A stretch of 64,000 bases of DNA from a virus. Each line of letters begins with the position of its first letter. Positions within the stretch are counted from its first letter, which is position 1. Below are positions 14,550 through 20,748 of this stretch, piece by piece. The stretch is from IMG/VR virus record IMGVR_UViG_3300037189_024364, positions 106,319-170,318 of that record; one strand, given 5' to 3'. The notes beneath the pieces were generated by a model. The model was not told where the DNA came from and ran no database searches. It saw nothing but the letters and a program-made list of their open reading frames with translations. Both the position numbers and the translations under genes were made by a program.

Positions 14550-14968
14550 TGCGGTTGTGCCTGATCGCGGCGTTGGTGCTGATCGCTGGGCCAGCGTGGG
14601 GTCTGCCCGGGGACGGCGTCTATCGTGGAACCATGGCCTGCGGCACCAGCCTGCCGCATCCCACCACCGGCCTGCGCCATCCGGGATGGAGCCGACAGGG
14701 CTTGACGCTGACCATCACCAACGGGTCCCTGCGAGGCGATAGCAGCGGTCAGCACCGATCGGGCGTGCCGTGGGCGGAAACGTGGAACGGTGCGGTCAGG
14801 GACCAGCGCGTGTCGGTGCTGGCACAGGGGCAGGACTCGCGCAACGATCCGTGGTTCTACACCATGACCGGTGAGGTTCCCACCACGCCGGAGTTGGTAT
14901 TGCATGGAGCCATGTATGTGCTGAACCAGCGGCACAGGGTTTGCTGGTTCCGCGGGCAGCGGATCTAA
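14546..14968 (+). CDS. secreted or periplasmic protein (140 aa)
   Basis: 140 aa. Signal peptide MMRLCLIAALVLIAGPAWG with a likely cut near residue 19. The mature part contains one Cys near each end (MACGTS and HRVCWF), probably a disulfide, and looks beta-rich (LTLTITNGSLRG). Coupled to the preceding membrane peptide. Not recognised. Confidence 0.65.
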   Translation: MMRLCLIAALVLIAGPAWGLPGDGVYRGTMACGTSLPHPTTGLRHPGWSRQGLTLTITNGSLRGDSSGQHRSGVPWAETWNGAVRDQRVSVLAQGQDSRNDPWFYTMTGEVPTTPELVLHGAMYVLNQRHRVCWFRGQRI

Positions 14969-14981
14969 CCGAGGAAATCGG

Positions 14982-15010
14982 TTGACGGTGGAGGGCCGCG
15001 GTGCTATGTT
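14982..15010 (+). promoter_or_regulatory. sigma70-type promoter
   Basis: TTGACG, 17 bp, TATGTT; drives the 15039 gene. Confidence 0.75.
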
Positions 15011-15038
15011 CATCATACGGAACAGGGAGCACGCGGTG

Positions 15039-15245
15039 ATGCAAGACATGGTGACCTTTCAAACGATCCTGGTGCCCAGCAAGGAAACCCCCAAGGCGTG
15101 GATGATCTGGGGCGGCACCTATGTGCCCAAGAGCCAAGCAACGGTGGTGAAGACCGGCACCACCAGCAGGGCCAGCCGGGGACGGCAGATAGCCGTTGAC
15201 ATCGTTGACATCACCATGCCGCGCTGGCTCAACGAAAGGATGTGA
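15039..15245 (+). CDS. small hypothetical protein (68 aa)
   Basis: 68 aa from ATG 15039 (GGGAG 11 nt upstream; GTG 15036 is possible). Beta-rich, basic (VPKSQATVVKTGTTSR). No motif recognised. Followed 4 nt later by the 15250 gene. Confidence 0.6.
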   Translation: MQDMVTFQTILVPSKETPKAWMIWGGTYVPKSQATVVKTGTTSRASRGRQIAVDIVDITMPRWLNERM

Positions 15246-15249
15246 TGCA

Positions 15250-15441
15250 ATGATGACGTGGACCCTAACATTCGTCATCGTGGCCGTGATGCAGGGCCAG
15301 CCGGTGCGGCAGGAGACCTCGGTGCAGAACCTCACCGGGATCGAGCACTGTGCCAGGCTGGTGCGGGATTACCAAGCACGCCTCAGGCACGGTGCTCGCA
15401 TCGTGCAGCCCCGCTGCGAGCAGGTGGGATATCGCACCTAG
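15250..15441 (+). CDS. small secreted or membrane-anchored protein (63 aa)
   Basis: 63 aa. Hydrophobic N-terminus MMTWTLTFVIVAVMQG, then a segment with two Cys (EHCARLVRD, QPRCEQV). The layout matches the 29136-29372 protein (hydrophobic start, short segment, Cys, Ala-rich helix, Cys), so the two are probably paralogs. Function unknown. Confidence 0.6.
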   Translation: MMTWTLTFVIVAVMQGQPVRQETSVQNLTGIEHCARLVRDYQARLRHGARIVQPRCEQVGYRT

Positions 15442-15457
15442 CACCGCTGATCTGGGG

Positions 15458-15486
15458 TTGACACCGCCGCAGTCGCGTGCTAGCAT
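15458..15486 (+). promoter_or_regulatory. sigma70-type promoter (leaderless mRNA)
   Basis: TTGACA, 17 bp, TAGCAT; ATG 15493 lies at the expected transcription start. Confidence 0.7.
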
Positions 15487-15492
15487 CAGCAC

Positions 15493-15924
15493 ATGACGAT
15501 AGACCACAACAAGCTAGTGCAAGCGGCCAACCGAGCTGGCAACACCCTGGCAGCGGTGTTCCACCACCTGGCCCTTTTTGCCATCGGTGCCACCACGGTG
15601 TGGGCCGCGGCGATGACCTTCGTTGGCCTGCTGGACAAGAGCCACGCCACCATCGCCGACATCCTCCTCTTGTTCATCTACCTCGAGATCGGGGCCATGG
15701 TGGGCATCTACTTCCGCACCAACCACATGCCGGTGCGGTTTTTGCTTTACATCGCCATCACCGCGCTGACCCGCCACATGGTGGACACGGTGAGCCACAT
15801 ACCGGTCAACACCAACGAGATGCTGGCGGTGGCTGGTGCCACGCTGGTCATGGCCATCAGCGTGCTGATCGTGCGGTTCACCTCGTGGCGGTTCCCGGCC
15901 AATCGGGATCATGATCCCGGCTAG
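15493..15924 (+). CDS. psiE: PsiE-family membrane protein
   Basis: 143 aa with four hydrophobic segments. It carries the family core FIYLEIGAMVGIYFR and PVRFLLYIAITALTRH, which I recognise as PsiE (phosphate-starvation-inducible E). The molecular function of PsiE is not known; in enteric bacteria the gene responds to phosphate and cAMP control. Length matches bacterial homologs (about 135 aa). The mRNA is predicted to be leaderless. A phage copy may relate to phosphate stress during infection (inference). Confidence 0.8.
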   Translation: MTIDHNKLVQAANRAGNTLAAVFHHLALFAIGATTVWAAAMTFVGLLDKSHATIADILLLFIYLEIGAMVGIYFRTNHMPVRFLLYIAITALTRHMVDTVSHIPVNTNEMLAVAGATLVMAISVLIVRFTSWRFPANRDHDPG

Positions 15925-15942
15925 GATCCGGCAAAAAATCGG

Positions 15943-15970
15943 TTGACACCCGCAGGCAACCTGCTATAAT
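15943..15970 (+). promoter_or_regulatory. sigma70-type promoter
   Basis: TTGACA, 16 bp, TATAAT; drives the lipoprotein gene. Confidence 0.85.
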
Positions 15971-16005
15971 CATCGCATAGACGCTGGAACTAGAGGGCTT
16001 CGAAA

Positions 16006-16272
16006 ATGAAGAAGATCATCGCCGTTGTTGCCGTGTTGCTGACCACCGCCTGCACTGATCCCTACGGCAGGGTCGATCCCCTGGCCACGGGCCTGGCGGT
16101 CGGTGCTGGTGCGCTGGCCGTGGGTGCGCTGGGCTACGCTGCCGGCCAGAACTCCGCTCCACGCTACCACAACCATTATGCCGCTCCACGCTACCACAGC
16201 TCCTACGGCAGCAATCCCCCCTACGCCGTTCCCCGCCACTACCACGCTCCCCGCCACGGCTACTATCGCTGA
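16006..16272 (+). CDS. small lipoprotein with His/Tyr-rich tail
   Basis: 88 aa. Signal peptide MKKIIAVVAVLLTTAC with a lipobox (LTTAC, lipid-modified Cys16), then a Gly/Ala-rich hydrophobic stretch resembling a glycine-zipper (VGAGALAVGALGYAAG), then a His/Tyr/Pro/Arg-rich tail with repeated APRYH. Predicted to sit at the outer or inner membrane surface. GAGGG upstream of ATG 16006. It may be a host-derived envelope gene. Confidence 0.7.
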   Translation: MKKIIAVVAVLLTTACTDPYGRVDPLATGLAVGAGALAVGALGYAAGQNSAPRYHNHYAAPRYHSSYGSNPPYAVPRHYHAPRHGYYR

Positions 16273-16278
16273 AATCAC

Positions 16279-16307
16279 TTGGCACGGGGCAGTCTCCGTG
16301 CTATGTT
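16279..16307 (+). promoter_or_regulatory. sigma70-type promoter
   Basis: TTGGCA, 17 bp, TATGTT. GCACGG and CCGTGC pair inside the spacer. Confidence 0.65.
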
Positions 16308-16344
16308 GTGATCATGGGGATGCGCAACGCACACGGAGGCCAGC

Positions 16345-16602
16345 ATGCGGACCAACACTCCTCGCTTTGAGCACGACTGCCTGCGTCCCGGCTGCTGCCG
16401 CTATGCTGGCAGGACGCTGAACTGCGATGTTTATGCCTACGGCAGCATGCTGGACGAGACCGGCATGATCATGCGCCGCAGCGACGATGGTCCCGACTAC
16501 AGTTCCTGGCCGGCCCTGCGCTATGCGGAGATGGCTGCGGCCGAGGACGCCGAAGTGTTCCATGCTGTGCAGCTGGTCAACACCCTGTTGGAAAGCAGTT
16601 GA
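16345..16602 (+). CDS. Cys-rich small protein (85 aa)
   Basis: 85 aa, CGGAGG 6 nt before ATG 16345. The N-terminus has CLRPGCCRY and a later Cys (LNCDVY), a possible metal site; the C-terminal third is a helix (EDAEVFHAVQLVNTLL). Not recognised. Confidence 0.6.
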   Translation: MRTNTPRFEHDCLRPGCCRYAGRTLNCDVYAYGSMLDETGMIMRRSDDGPDYSSWPALRYAEMAAAEDAEVFHAVQLVNTLLESS

Positions 16603-16626
16603 CACGGCCGGTAGACCTGCTATAAT
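16599..16626 (+). promoter_or_regulatory. sigma70-type promoter
   Basis: TTGACA, 16 bp, TATAAT. The -35 begins in the last codons of the 16345 gene. Confidence 0.8.
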
Positions 16627-16653
16627 GCCCACACAGCAAAGGGAGACGGTGAC

Positions 16654-16875
16654 ATGGTCGAGAAGGTGACGAAGTGGGCAGCATATGGCCGGCTGTTCGA
16701 CAGCGAGGCCGATGCCGTCAACCACGAGCGTAAGCAGGATCTCATCACCAAGATCACCGAGTTCCTCTACATGCGTAACATCGACCACGACACCGCCGAG
16801 GACACCGCCCGGATCATCAGCGAGAACCTGGGCTGGTTCCGCACGGTGCTGGACGCAGCGGCAGGAAAAGGTTGA
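16654..16875 (+). CDS. small helical protein (73 aa)
   Basis: 73 aa, GGGAG upstream of ATG 16654. Charged and helical (SEADAVNHERKQDLI, TAEDTARIISENLG). No known motif. Followed by the 16883 gene after 7 nt. Confidence 0.65.
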   Translation: MVEKVTKWAAYGRLFDSEADAVNHERKQDLITKITEFLYMRNIDHDTAEDTARIISENLGWFRTVLDAAAGKG

Positions 16876-16882
16876 CGTAAAC

Positions 16883-17050
16883 ATGACCGTGGCAGAATTG
16901 ATCCAGCTCTTGCAGAAGATGCCGCAGGACGCCGTGGTGGTGCGACAGGGCGACGAATACAAGGATGACGAGCGATACCTCGTGGAGGTCAAGCATCGCC
17001 CCCAGCTGGTGCTGGGCATGTTGTGTGCGCCCAGCGTGATCTTGCGTTGA
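16883..17050 (+). CDS. small phage protein (55 aa)
   Basis: 55 aa from ATG 16883. Starts MTVAELIQLLQKMPQDAVVV, a pattern common at the start of short phage proteins (x-ELI-x-x-L-x-x-x-P-x-D-A-x-V). The rest is DEYKDDERYLVEV. Function unknown. Confidence 0.6.
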   Translation: MTVAELIQLLQKMPQDAVVVRQGDEYKDDERYLVEVKHRPQLVLGMLCAPSVILR

Positions 17051-17061
17051 TGGAAAAGTGG

Positions 17062-17090
17062 TTGACGCCCTGATCCAATCCTGCTACGTT
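17062..17090 (+). promoter_or_regulatory. sigma70-type promoter
   Basis: TTGACG, 17 bp, TACGTT; drives the 17117 gene. Confidence 0.75.
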
Positions 17091-17116
17091 GCCCGGGCAA
17101 GCAAGGAGCAACTACC

Positions 17117-17641
17117 ATGCGTGATGAGGACACCGTTTACTGGGTCGGTGACGTTGATGATGGCAGCCACGAGGGCTACTCCACGTCGAGGATCACCCTC
17201 TTGCTGGGCACCGAGGTCATGGAAGTGCCCGGCGTGATGATCATGGAAAACGATTTCGACATGGTGCAGGGGATGTGGGAGGAAAACCTCGAGCAGGTTG
17301 AAGCCGGCGAGGAGGGCTATGCGCTGAGGCAGGTTACCGTGGAAGAAGCCAACAGGCTCTACGCAGGGCGCTTTTATCTGCACGTTGAGGACGAGGCCCG
17401 CAACGCTGGTCACGCTGCCTACCACGCCGAGGTTGAATACGGCGACAACCCCCACGTTGAGGACAGCGAGGAACACTGGGACTGGAGCACGGGCTGGGAA
17501 CGGGCCTACGCCGAGGACAACGGCCGGGACTACGACTCCGAGGAGGATGATCGCCAGGAGCGGAGGCAGTACCGCGCGGATCTCGCTGCCAGCAAGGCCA
17601 CGCTTGCACGCTGGTACCACGAGGAGCTGGCACTGGCCTAA
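17117..17641 (+). CDS. acidic protein (174 aa)
   Basis: 174 aa, AAGGAG 9 nt before ATG 17117. Very acidic throughout (RDEDTVYWVGDVDDGSHEG, DYDSEEDDRQERR). The N-terminal 90 residues look globular with a beta start; the C-terminal half is charged and helical. Acidic phage early proteins sometimes mimic DNA, but nothing specific supports that here. Confidence 0.65.
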   Translation: MRDEDTVYWVGDVDDGSHEGYSTSRITLLLGTEVMEVPGVMIMENDFDMVQGMWEENLEQVEAGEEGYALRQVTVEEANRLYAGRFYLHVEDEARNAGHAAYHAEVEYGDNPHVEDSEEHWDWSTGWERAYAEDNGRDYDSEEDDRQERRQYRADLAASKATLARWYHEELALA

Positions 17642-17647
17642 AACCGG

Positions 17648-17676
17648 TTGACACTCTCACCAAATGCCGCTAGTGT
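17648..17676 (+). promoter_or_regulatory. sigma70-type promoter
   Basis: TTGACA, 17 bp, TAGTGT; drives the 17705 gene. Confidence 0.7.
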
Positions 17677-17704
17677 CCCTAAGCTAACAAGGAGCAAGCA
17701 CAAC

Positions 17705-18031
17705 ATGTATTACAATCTCTGCATGTCCGCCAACCAAATCGCCCGCTGCAACCGCGCGCTGCCCAGCACGCACCACCTCCGCAACACCCAGATCACCCGC
17801 ACCTGGAACGACATTACCACCCAAGAGGACGTGGTGTTGCTCACCGCCGAGGGCATCCACACCGTCATCGCTGCGCTGCGTGCCAACCCCGAGAGCACCG
17901 ACCGCTACCGCGACGAGGACTTTGAGAGCATGGATATCGAACAGCTCAACCTCGCTGACATTGACACCACGCTGGAACTGGTGCTGGAGGATGCGCCCAG
18001 CGAGAACATGTTGCATGGGGTGTGCATCTAG
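17705..18031 (+). CDS. hypothetical protein (108 aa)
   Basis: 108 aa from ATG 17705 (AAGGAG upstream). Starts MYYNLCMSANQIARCNRA; the C-terminal half is acidic with repeated DIDTTLELVLEDAP. No domain recognised. The last gene before a noncoding stretch with a dispersed element and a small-RNA candidate. Confidence 0.65.
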   Translation: MYYNLCMSANQIARCNRALPSTHHLRNTQITRTWNDITTQEDVVLLTAEGIHTVIAALRANPESTDRYRDEDFESMDIEQLNLADIDTTLELVLEDAPSENMLHGVCI

Positions 18032-18042
18032 CACCCCACTAG

Positions 18043-18071
18043 GGCGGTTTTAACGCCGCTACACGGGGGTC
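18043..18071 (+). repeat. dispersed intergenic element, copy 2
   Basis: Contains GCGGTTTTAACGCCGCTACA followed by CGGGGGTC. Confidence 0.75.
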
Positions 18072-18077
18072 AAGCAC

Positions 18078-18105
18078 CAGGGCCGCTACCACTACAGCGG
18101 CCCTG
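18078..18105 (+). other. 10-bp hairpin
   Basis: CAGGGCCGCT (18078-18087) pairs with AGCGGCCCTG (18096-18105). Part of the 18032-18349 gap, which also holds a dispersed element, a small-RNA candidate and a terminator. Confidence 0.5.
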
Positions 18106-18159
18106 CCGTCCCAGTGCTACAGCGCCGTCTACGACTCCGCTTGCGTTGTGTTTTTTCGC

Positions 18160-18254
18160 TTGACGCTGCTGCTAGGCGTGCTATTATACGCGCATAAGGC
18201 AGCGAGACACCGGGAGGCTGTCGAGCCCTGACCCCATTGTTGCGCTGGCAAAAC
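18160..18254 (+). ncRNA. 95-bp promoter-RNA unit, copy 1
   Basis: TTGACG, 16 bp, TATTAT, then the conserved block GGCAGCGAGACACCGGGAGG and a small 3' hairpin around 18239-18254. Same length and layout as copies at 19305, 24660, 34962, 45276 and 45530. No start codon in the open frame, so read as a small RNA of about 60 nt. Confidence 0.55.
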
Positions 18255-18303
18255 GATCCGTCGCCGGGCGGCCGGCCGTCGCTGCATAATAGCACAAAAA
18301 CAG

Positions 18304-18338
18304 CACTAGCGCAAGCGTTCTTTTTGCTTGCGCTAGTG
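18304..18338 (-). terminator. intrinsic terminator of the 18350-18628 gene
   Basis: Perfect 13-bp stem (18304-18316 with 18326-18338) with a U/A-rich loop. On the - strand it is followed by a T-run, so it should end the - strand transcript. Confidence 0.65.
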
Positions 18339-18349
18339 CGTGTTGCGTG

Positions 18350-18628
18350 CTATGCTTCCAGCAGTTCCACCGCCAGCAGCTCCAGCTCGTCGCCCGCCAC
18401 CGCCAGCCCAGTGTTCAGCTCAAGCCCGTCATGCGTTGTGTAAAACGTGCCTTCGCCCTCAGCGTCCTCCTCGTAAAAGCCCTGCGCCAAGCACTCAGCG
18501 TCATCCGTTGCGTCAGCGTAAACAAACCATTCGCCGTCGCTTGCCTCGCCCACAATGTCCAGCACGCGCCCATTGCTATGCACATAGCGCACGCCCATGT
18601 CAACCACTTCCAGCGTCACCTTCGTCAT
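18350..18628 (-). CDS. acidic protein (92 aa), - strand
   Basis: 92 aa from ATG 18628, chosen by its ribosome site (GGAGCAAGCGACG) and promoter. Starts MTKVTLEVVDMGVRYVHSN. Acidic, with a beta-strand N-terminus and the stretch YEEDAEGEGTFYTTHDG. One of only three - strand genes in the early region, all next to copies of the 95-bp RNA unit. Not recognised. Confidence 0.7.
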   Translation of the reverse strand: MTKVTLEVVDMGVRYVHSNGRVLDIVGEASDGEWFVYADATDDAECLAQGFYEEDAEGEGTFYTTHDGLELNTGLAVAGDELELLAVELLEA

Positions 18629-18661
18629 CGTCGCTTGCTCCATGTTTGCTGCAACATCAGC

Positions 18662-18690
18662 GTTATAGCACTGCCAGTCCAGCAATGCAA
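18662..18690 (-). promoter_or_regulatory. sigma70-type promoter (- strand)
   Basis: TTGCAT, 17 bp, TATAAC on the - strand. The -35 lies inside the right half of the terminator hairpin 18677-18717, as the - strand reads it. Confidence 0.7.
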
Positions 18691-18717
18691 GCGTTTTGTT
18701 TGCTTGCATTGCTGGAC
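18677..18717 (-). terminator. hairpin ending the 18732-19082 gene
   Basis: Perfect 16-bp stem (18677-18692 with 18702-18717), 9-nt U/A-rich loop. It doubles as the -35 region for the next - strand gene. Confidence 0.6.
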
Positions 18718-18731
18718 GTTTTGTGCTAGCC

Positions 18732-19082
18732 CTACTTGCGCAGCTTCACCAAGCCCAGCTCCACGCCCGTCTGTCGCAGCGCAGCCAGCGTTGCCCTGTC
18801 CTTGCCCATCAGCACCACCTTGTCCCAGCCCATGCCGCCGTCCCTGTAAAGCAGCACCGCCTTGTCGCCCTCCTCGTAAACGCTCCAGCCAAAGCCAATA
18901 GTCGCCGTGCATTGCACATAGCCGCCCTTGCAGTCGTTCTCTGCCAGCCCGTGCTGCTGCGCCAGCAGCGCCACCTGCTCGCGTGCATTGTCGCGCCGCA
19001 GCACATAGCTCTTGTGCTTGCCGTATTCTGCCTTAAGCGCAACAACCGTGTTATCATAGTCCTTATACGTCTGCGTCAACAT
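18732..19082 (-). CDS. hypothetical protein (116 aa), - strand
   Basis: 116 aa from ATG 19082 (GGAGCAAGCAAC upstream). Starts MLTQTYKDYDNTVVAL; a helical first half, then VQCTATIGFGWSVYEEGD and a basic C-terminus (RQTGVELGLVKLRK). Longer upstream starts are excluded by the promoter, which overlaps them. Not recognised. Confidence 0.7.
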   Translation of the reverse strand: MLTQTYKDYDNTVVALKAEYGKHKSYVLRRDNAREQVALLAQQHGLAENDCKGGYVQCTATIGFGWSVYEEGDKAVLLYRDGGMGWDKVVLMGKDRATLAALRQTGVELGLVKLRK

Positions 19083-19109
19083 GTTGCTTGCTCCTGTGTT
19101 GCAAGCAAG

Positions 19110-19138
19110 TGTATAGCACGCCCAAAGCCAACACGCAA
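19110..19138 (-). promoter_or_regulatory. sigma70-type promoter (- strand)
   Basis: TTGCGT, 17 bp, TATACA on the - strand; drives the 18732-19082 gene. Confidence 0.65.
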
Positions 19139-19304
19139 GCCAAATCTGCATCATTGCATCCCTGTAACGATAAAAACGCTAGCACCGTGTCGTCGCTGCG
19201 TCAACCAATCTTTTCGGTTGACAGTGGCGATCGTTTGGTGTGCGCAACGACACAGGCAACGTTGGCTAGCAGCTTGTTGTCAGCATGTCAAGGGATCTTT
19301 TTGG

Positions 19305-19399
19305 TTGACGGCGTGTGCGAGCGTGCTATTATACGGACATAGGGCAACGAGACACCGGGAGGACGCCGAAACCTGATCCCATCGTTGCGGGATCGTAAC
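19305..19399 (+). ncRNA. 95-bp promoter-RNA unit, copy 2
   Basis: TTGACG, 16 bp, TATTAT; block GGCAACGAGACACCGGGAGG; 3' hairpin GTTGCG (19384-19389) with CGTAAC (19394-19399), where a G-U pair replaces the G-C seen in copy 5. Confidence 0.55.
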
Positions 19400-19457
19400 C
19401 ATGCCAGCTAGCACCATTCAGCTGGTAGGTCAACCAAAAAGATTGGCACTTTTCTGG

Positions 19458-19485
19458 TTGACGGACGCTGCGGTGGTGCTATTAT
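19458..19485 (+). promoter_or_regulatory. sigma70-type promoter
   Basis: TTGACG, 16 bp, TATTAT; drives the 19525 gene. Confidence 0.8.
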
Positions 19486-19524
19486 ACGGACATGAAGAGC
19501 GCACAACACAACGGAGCGAGCGAC

Positions 19525-19953
19525 ATGAGCAACGAGAACAACACCGCTGTTGAGCACACCTACACCGTGGCTGGCACCAGCGTGCAGGACGGCGTGAACA
19601 CCTACCGCTTTGCCAACACGCTGAAGCGCGCCGCGGTGCTGGCACGCAACGGGCACACCAGCGTGGTGCTGATGGAGCTGCCCCGCGCGATGGTGCTGAA
19701 GGACGCGGTGGCGTTCCTCAAGGCGCAGGGCGTCCATGCTGAGCTGCCCTACGGACAGCGCCGCGGGCAGAACGGGCGCAGCGAAGCGGCGGTGGTGGAG
19801 GCTGCGGTGCAGCTGGACGCCCACGTGCAGACGCACGCTGCGGCGATGGCGGAGAAGGCTGCCAAGGCAGCTGACTTTGTTGCGCGCATGGCGGCGGCGC
19901 GTGCTGCGAAGCGGCTGCTGGCCGCGGTGCAAGAGGAAGAGGCGGCGGCCTGA
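19525..19953 (+). CDS. FRFANG family protein, paralog 1
   Basis: 142 aa from ATG 19525 (CGGAG 9 nt upstream; ATG 19492 is too near the -10). The N-terminal 65 residues carry a shared domain: TYTVAGTSV, YRFAN, NGHTSVVLMELPRAM. Four paralogs lie at 25507, 40875, 41283 and 63464. The C-terminal half is Ala-rich and helical (AAMAEKAAKAADFVARM). I know this as a small phage protein family without an assigned function. Confidence 0.75.
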   Translation: MSNENNTAVEHTYTVAGTSVQDGVNTYRFANTLKRAAVLARNGHTSVVLMELPRAMVLKDAVAFLKAQGVHAELPYGQRRGQNGRSEAAVVEAAVQLDAHVQTHAAAMAEKAAKAADFVARMAAARAAKRLLAAVQEEEAAA

Positions 19954-19961
19954 GAAAACGG

Positions 19962-19990
19962 TTGACGGTGCTGCTGCCCGCTGCTATGGT
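19962..19990 (+). promoter_or_regulatory. sigma70-type promoter with palindrome
   Basis: TTGACG, 17 bp, TATGGT. Arms TGCTGCCCGC (19972-19981) and GCGGGCAGCA (19993-20002) are perfectly complementary. Confidence 0.8.
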
Positions 19991-20018
19991 GTGCGGGCAG
20001 CAAACGGAGCAAGCAAAC

Positions 20019-20114
20019 ATGGCATACGACATCGACGCGTTCGTCAACGGCAACGCGGCCAACGTCACGCTGGATGCTAACCTCGGCACCCATGGCTTGT
20101 GCTGGGCCTGCTGA
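20019..20114 (+). CDS. short ORF fused out of frame to the RlpA-like gene
   Basis: 31 codons, MAYDIDAFVNGNAANVTLD then LGTHGLCWAC and stop. It has a typical early promoter and ribosome site (CGGAGCAAGC), yet its 3' part overlaps the RlpA-like frame in another phase. It looks like the 5' remnant of an early gene joined to a foreign coding region by deletion. It may still couple translation into RlpA. Confidence 0.45.
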   Translation: MAYDIDAFVNGNAANVTLDANLGTHGLCWAC

Positions 20115-20452
20115 TGGTGGGCATGCCGGTGCCGGCCCATGCTGCACCTCCTAGCACCACGGCTTCGGTTCAAAGGTCCACGGTGGCCAGCTGGTATGGT
20201 GCTCGATGGACCGGTCGCTTGACGGCCAGCGGTGAGCGCTTCGATCATCGACAGCTCACCGCAGCATCACGGCACTATCCCATGGGAACCCTGCTGATGA
20301 TCACGCATGGTAACCGGCATGTGGTGGTTCGGGTCAACGATCGAGGGCCGTTCGTTCGCAATCGCGGGCTGGACCTCAGCGAGGCCGCGGCACGTGAGCT
20401 GGGCATGCGTGACCAAGGGGTGGTGCGGGTAGCCTACCAAGTCATGCGATAA
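20099..20452 (+). CDS. rlpA: RlpA-like double-psi beta-barrel protein, 5' end lost
   Basis: About 117 aa from GTG 20099. RlpA double-psi beta-barrel: VASWYG, the TASGERFD motif, LPMGT-like HYPMGTLLMI, VVRVNDRGPF and LDLSEAAAREL. RlpA proteins are envelope lytic transglycosylases acting on naked glycan strands. The hydrophobic part of a signal peptide (LGLLMVGMPVPAHA) is present but its basic start is not; the in-frame sequence upstream (PRHPWLV) has no start codon before a TAA at 20078. So the gene appears 5'-truncated and fused to the 20019 ORF. It may work through GTG 20099 or be a decaying gene. Confidence 0.75.
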   Translation: MLGLLMVGMPVPAHAAPPSTTASVQRSTVASWYGARWTGRLTASGERFDHRQLTAASRHYPMGTLLMITHGNRHVVVRVNDRGPFVRNRGLDLSEAAARELGMRDQGVVRVAYQVMR

Positions 20453-20455
20453 AAC

Positions 20456-20471
20456 GGTCCCCGCGGGTGTT
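20456..20471 (+). repeat. variant of the 16-bp GGTCCCCGCAGGGGTT motif
   Basis: GGTCCCCGCGGGTGTT, joined directly to the TTGACG of the next promoter, the same position as at 26711, 27244, 36890 and 37391. Confidence 0.5.
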
Positions 20472-20498
20472 GACGCGGCCGCAGGGCCATGCTATCCT
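20470..20498 (+). promoter_or_regulatory. sigma70-type promoter with palindrome
   Basis: TTGACG, 17 bp, TATCCT. Arms GCCGCAGG (20478-20485) and CCTGCGGC (20496-20503) are complementary; the right arm includes the end of the -10. Confidence 0.75.
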
Positions 20499-20521
20499 GC
20501 GGCTCAGCAGGGAGGCGACCA

Positions 20522-20719
20522 ATGGTGGATGATGCGATTCGGCGGCGTGCTGATGAGGTGCAGGAACGCCTGAGGATCCTGTGGCTCAAGCTCGAGGACG
20601 AGGGACACTATGTACGTGCCAACACCGTGACCCTGGCACAGGAACTGATACGTGATGCCACCGGTGTTGGGCCCAAAAACTGGGAAAAATCGGTTGACGC
20701 CGTGGACTCGGCGTGCTAA
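20522..20719 (+). CDS. small helical protein (65 aa)
   Basis: 65 aa, GGGAGG 7 nt before ATG 20522. Charged, helical (RRRADEVQERLRILWLKLEDE). Its TAA stop is also the first three bases of the next gene's -10 (TAAGTT). Not recognised. Confidence 0.65.
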   Translation: MVDDAIRRRADEVQERLRILWLKLEDEGHYVRANTVTLAQELIRDATGVGPKNWEKSVDAVDSAC

Positions 20720-20722
20720 GTT
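20694..20722 (+). promoter_or_regulatory. sigma70-type promoter
   Basis: TTGACG, 17 bp, TAAGTT, lying wholly within or at the end of the 20522 gene. Confidence 0.7.
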
Positions 20723-20748
20723 CGCTTCATAGGCAAGAGGAGCACTAC

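Larger units (their letters stand above)
19083..19524 (+). other. gene-free stretch
   Basis: Holds the - strand promoter of the 18732 gene, the second 95-bp RNA unit (19305-19399) and the promoter of the 19525 gene. Between 19155 and 19300 I see a lone TTGACA at 19219 without a convincing -10 and nothing else. Confidence 0.5.

Noticed and set aside
14090-15049. Long - strand open frame (319 codons) opposite the 14120-14968 genes
   Set aside because: It is a shadow of GC-rich coding on the + strand, where promoters, ribosome sites and signal peptides are clear. The same applies to the long - strand frames at 36386-37411, 43297-44301, 34... to 35973, 26397-27308 and 29618-30559.
19219-19250. 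Isolated TTGACA as a promoter
   Set aside because: No -10 at 16-18 bp and no gene or RNA unit follows at the right distance.
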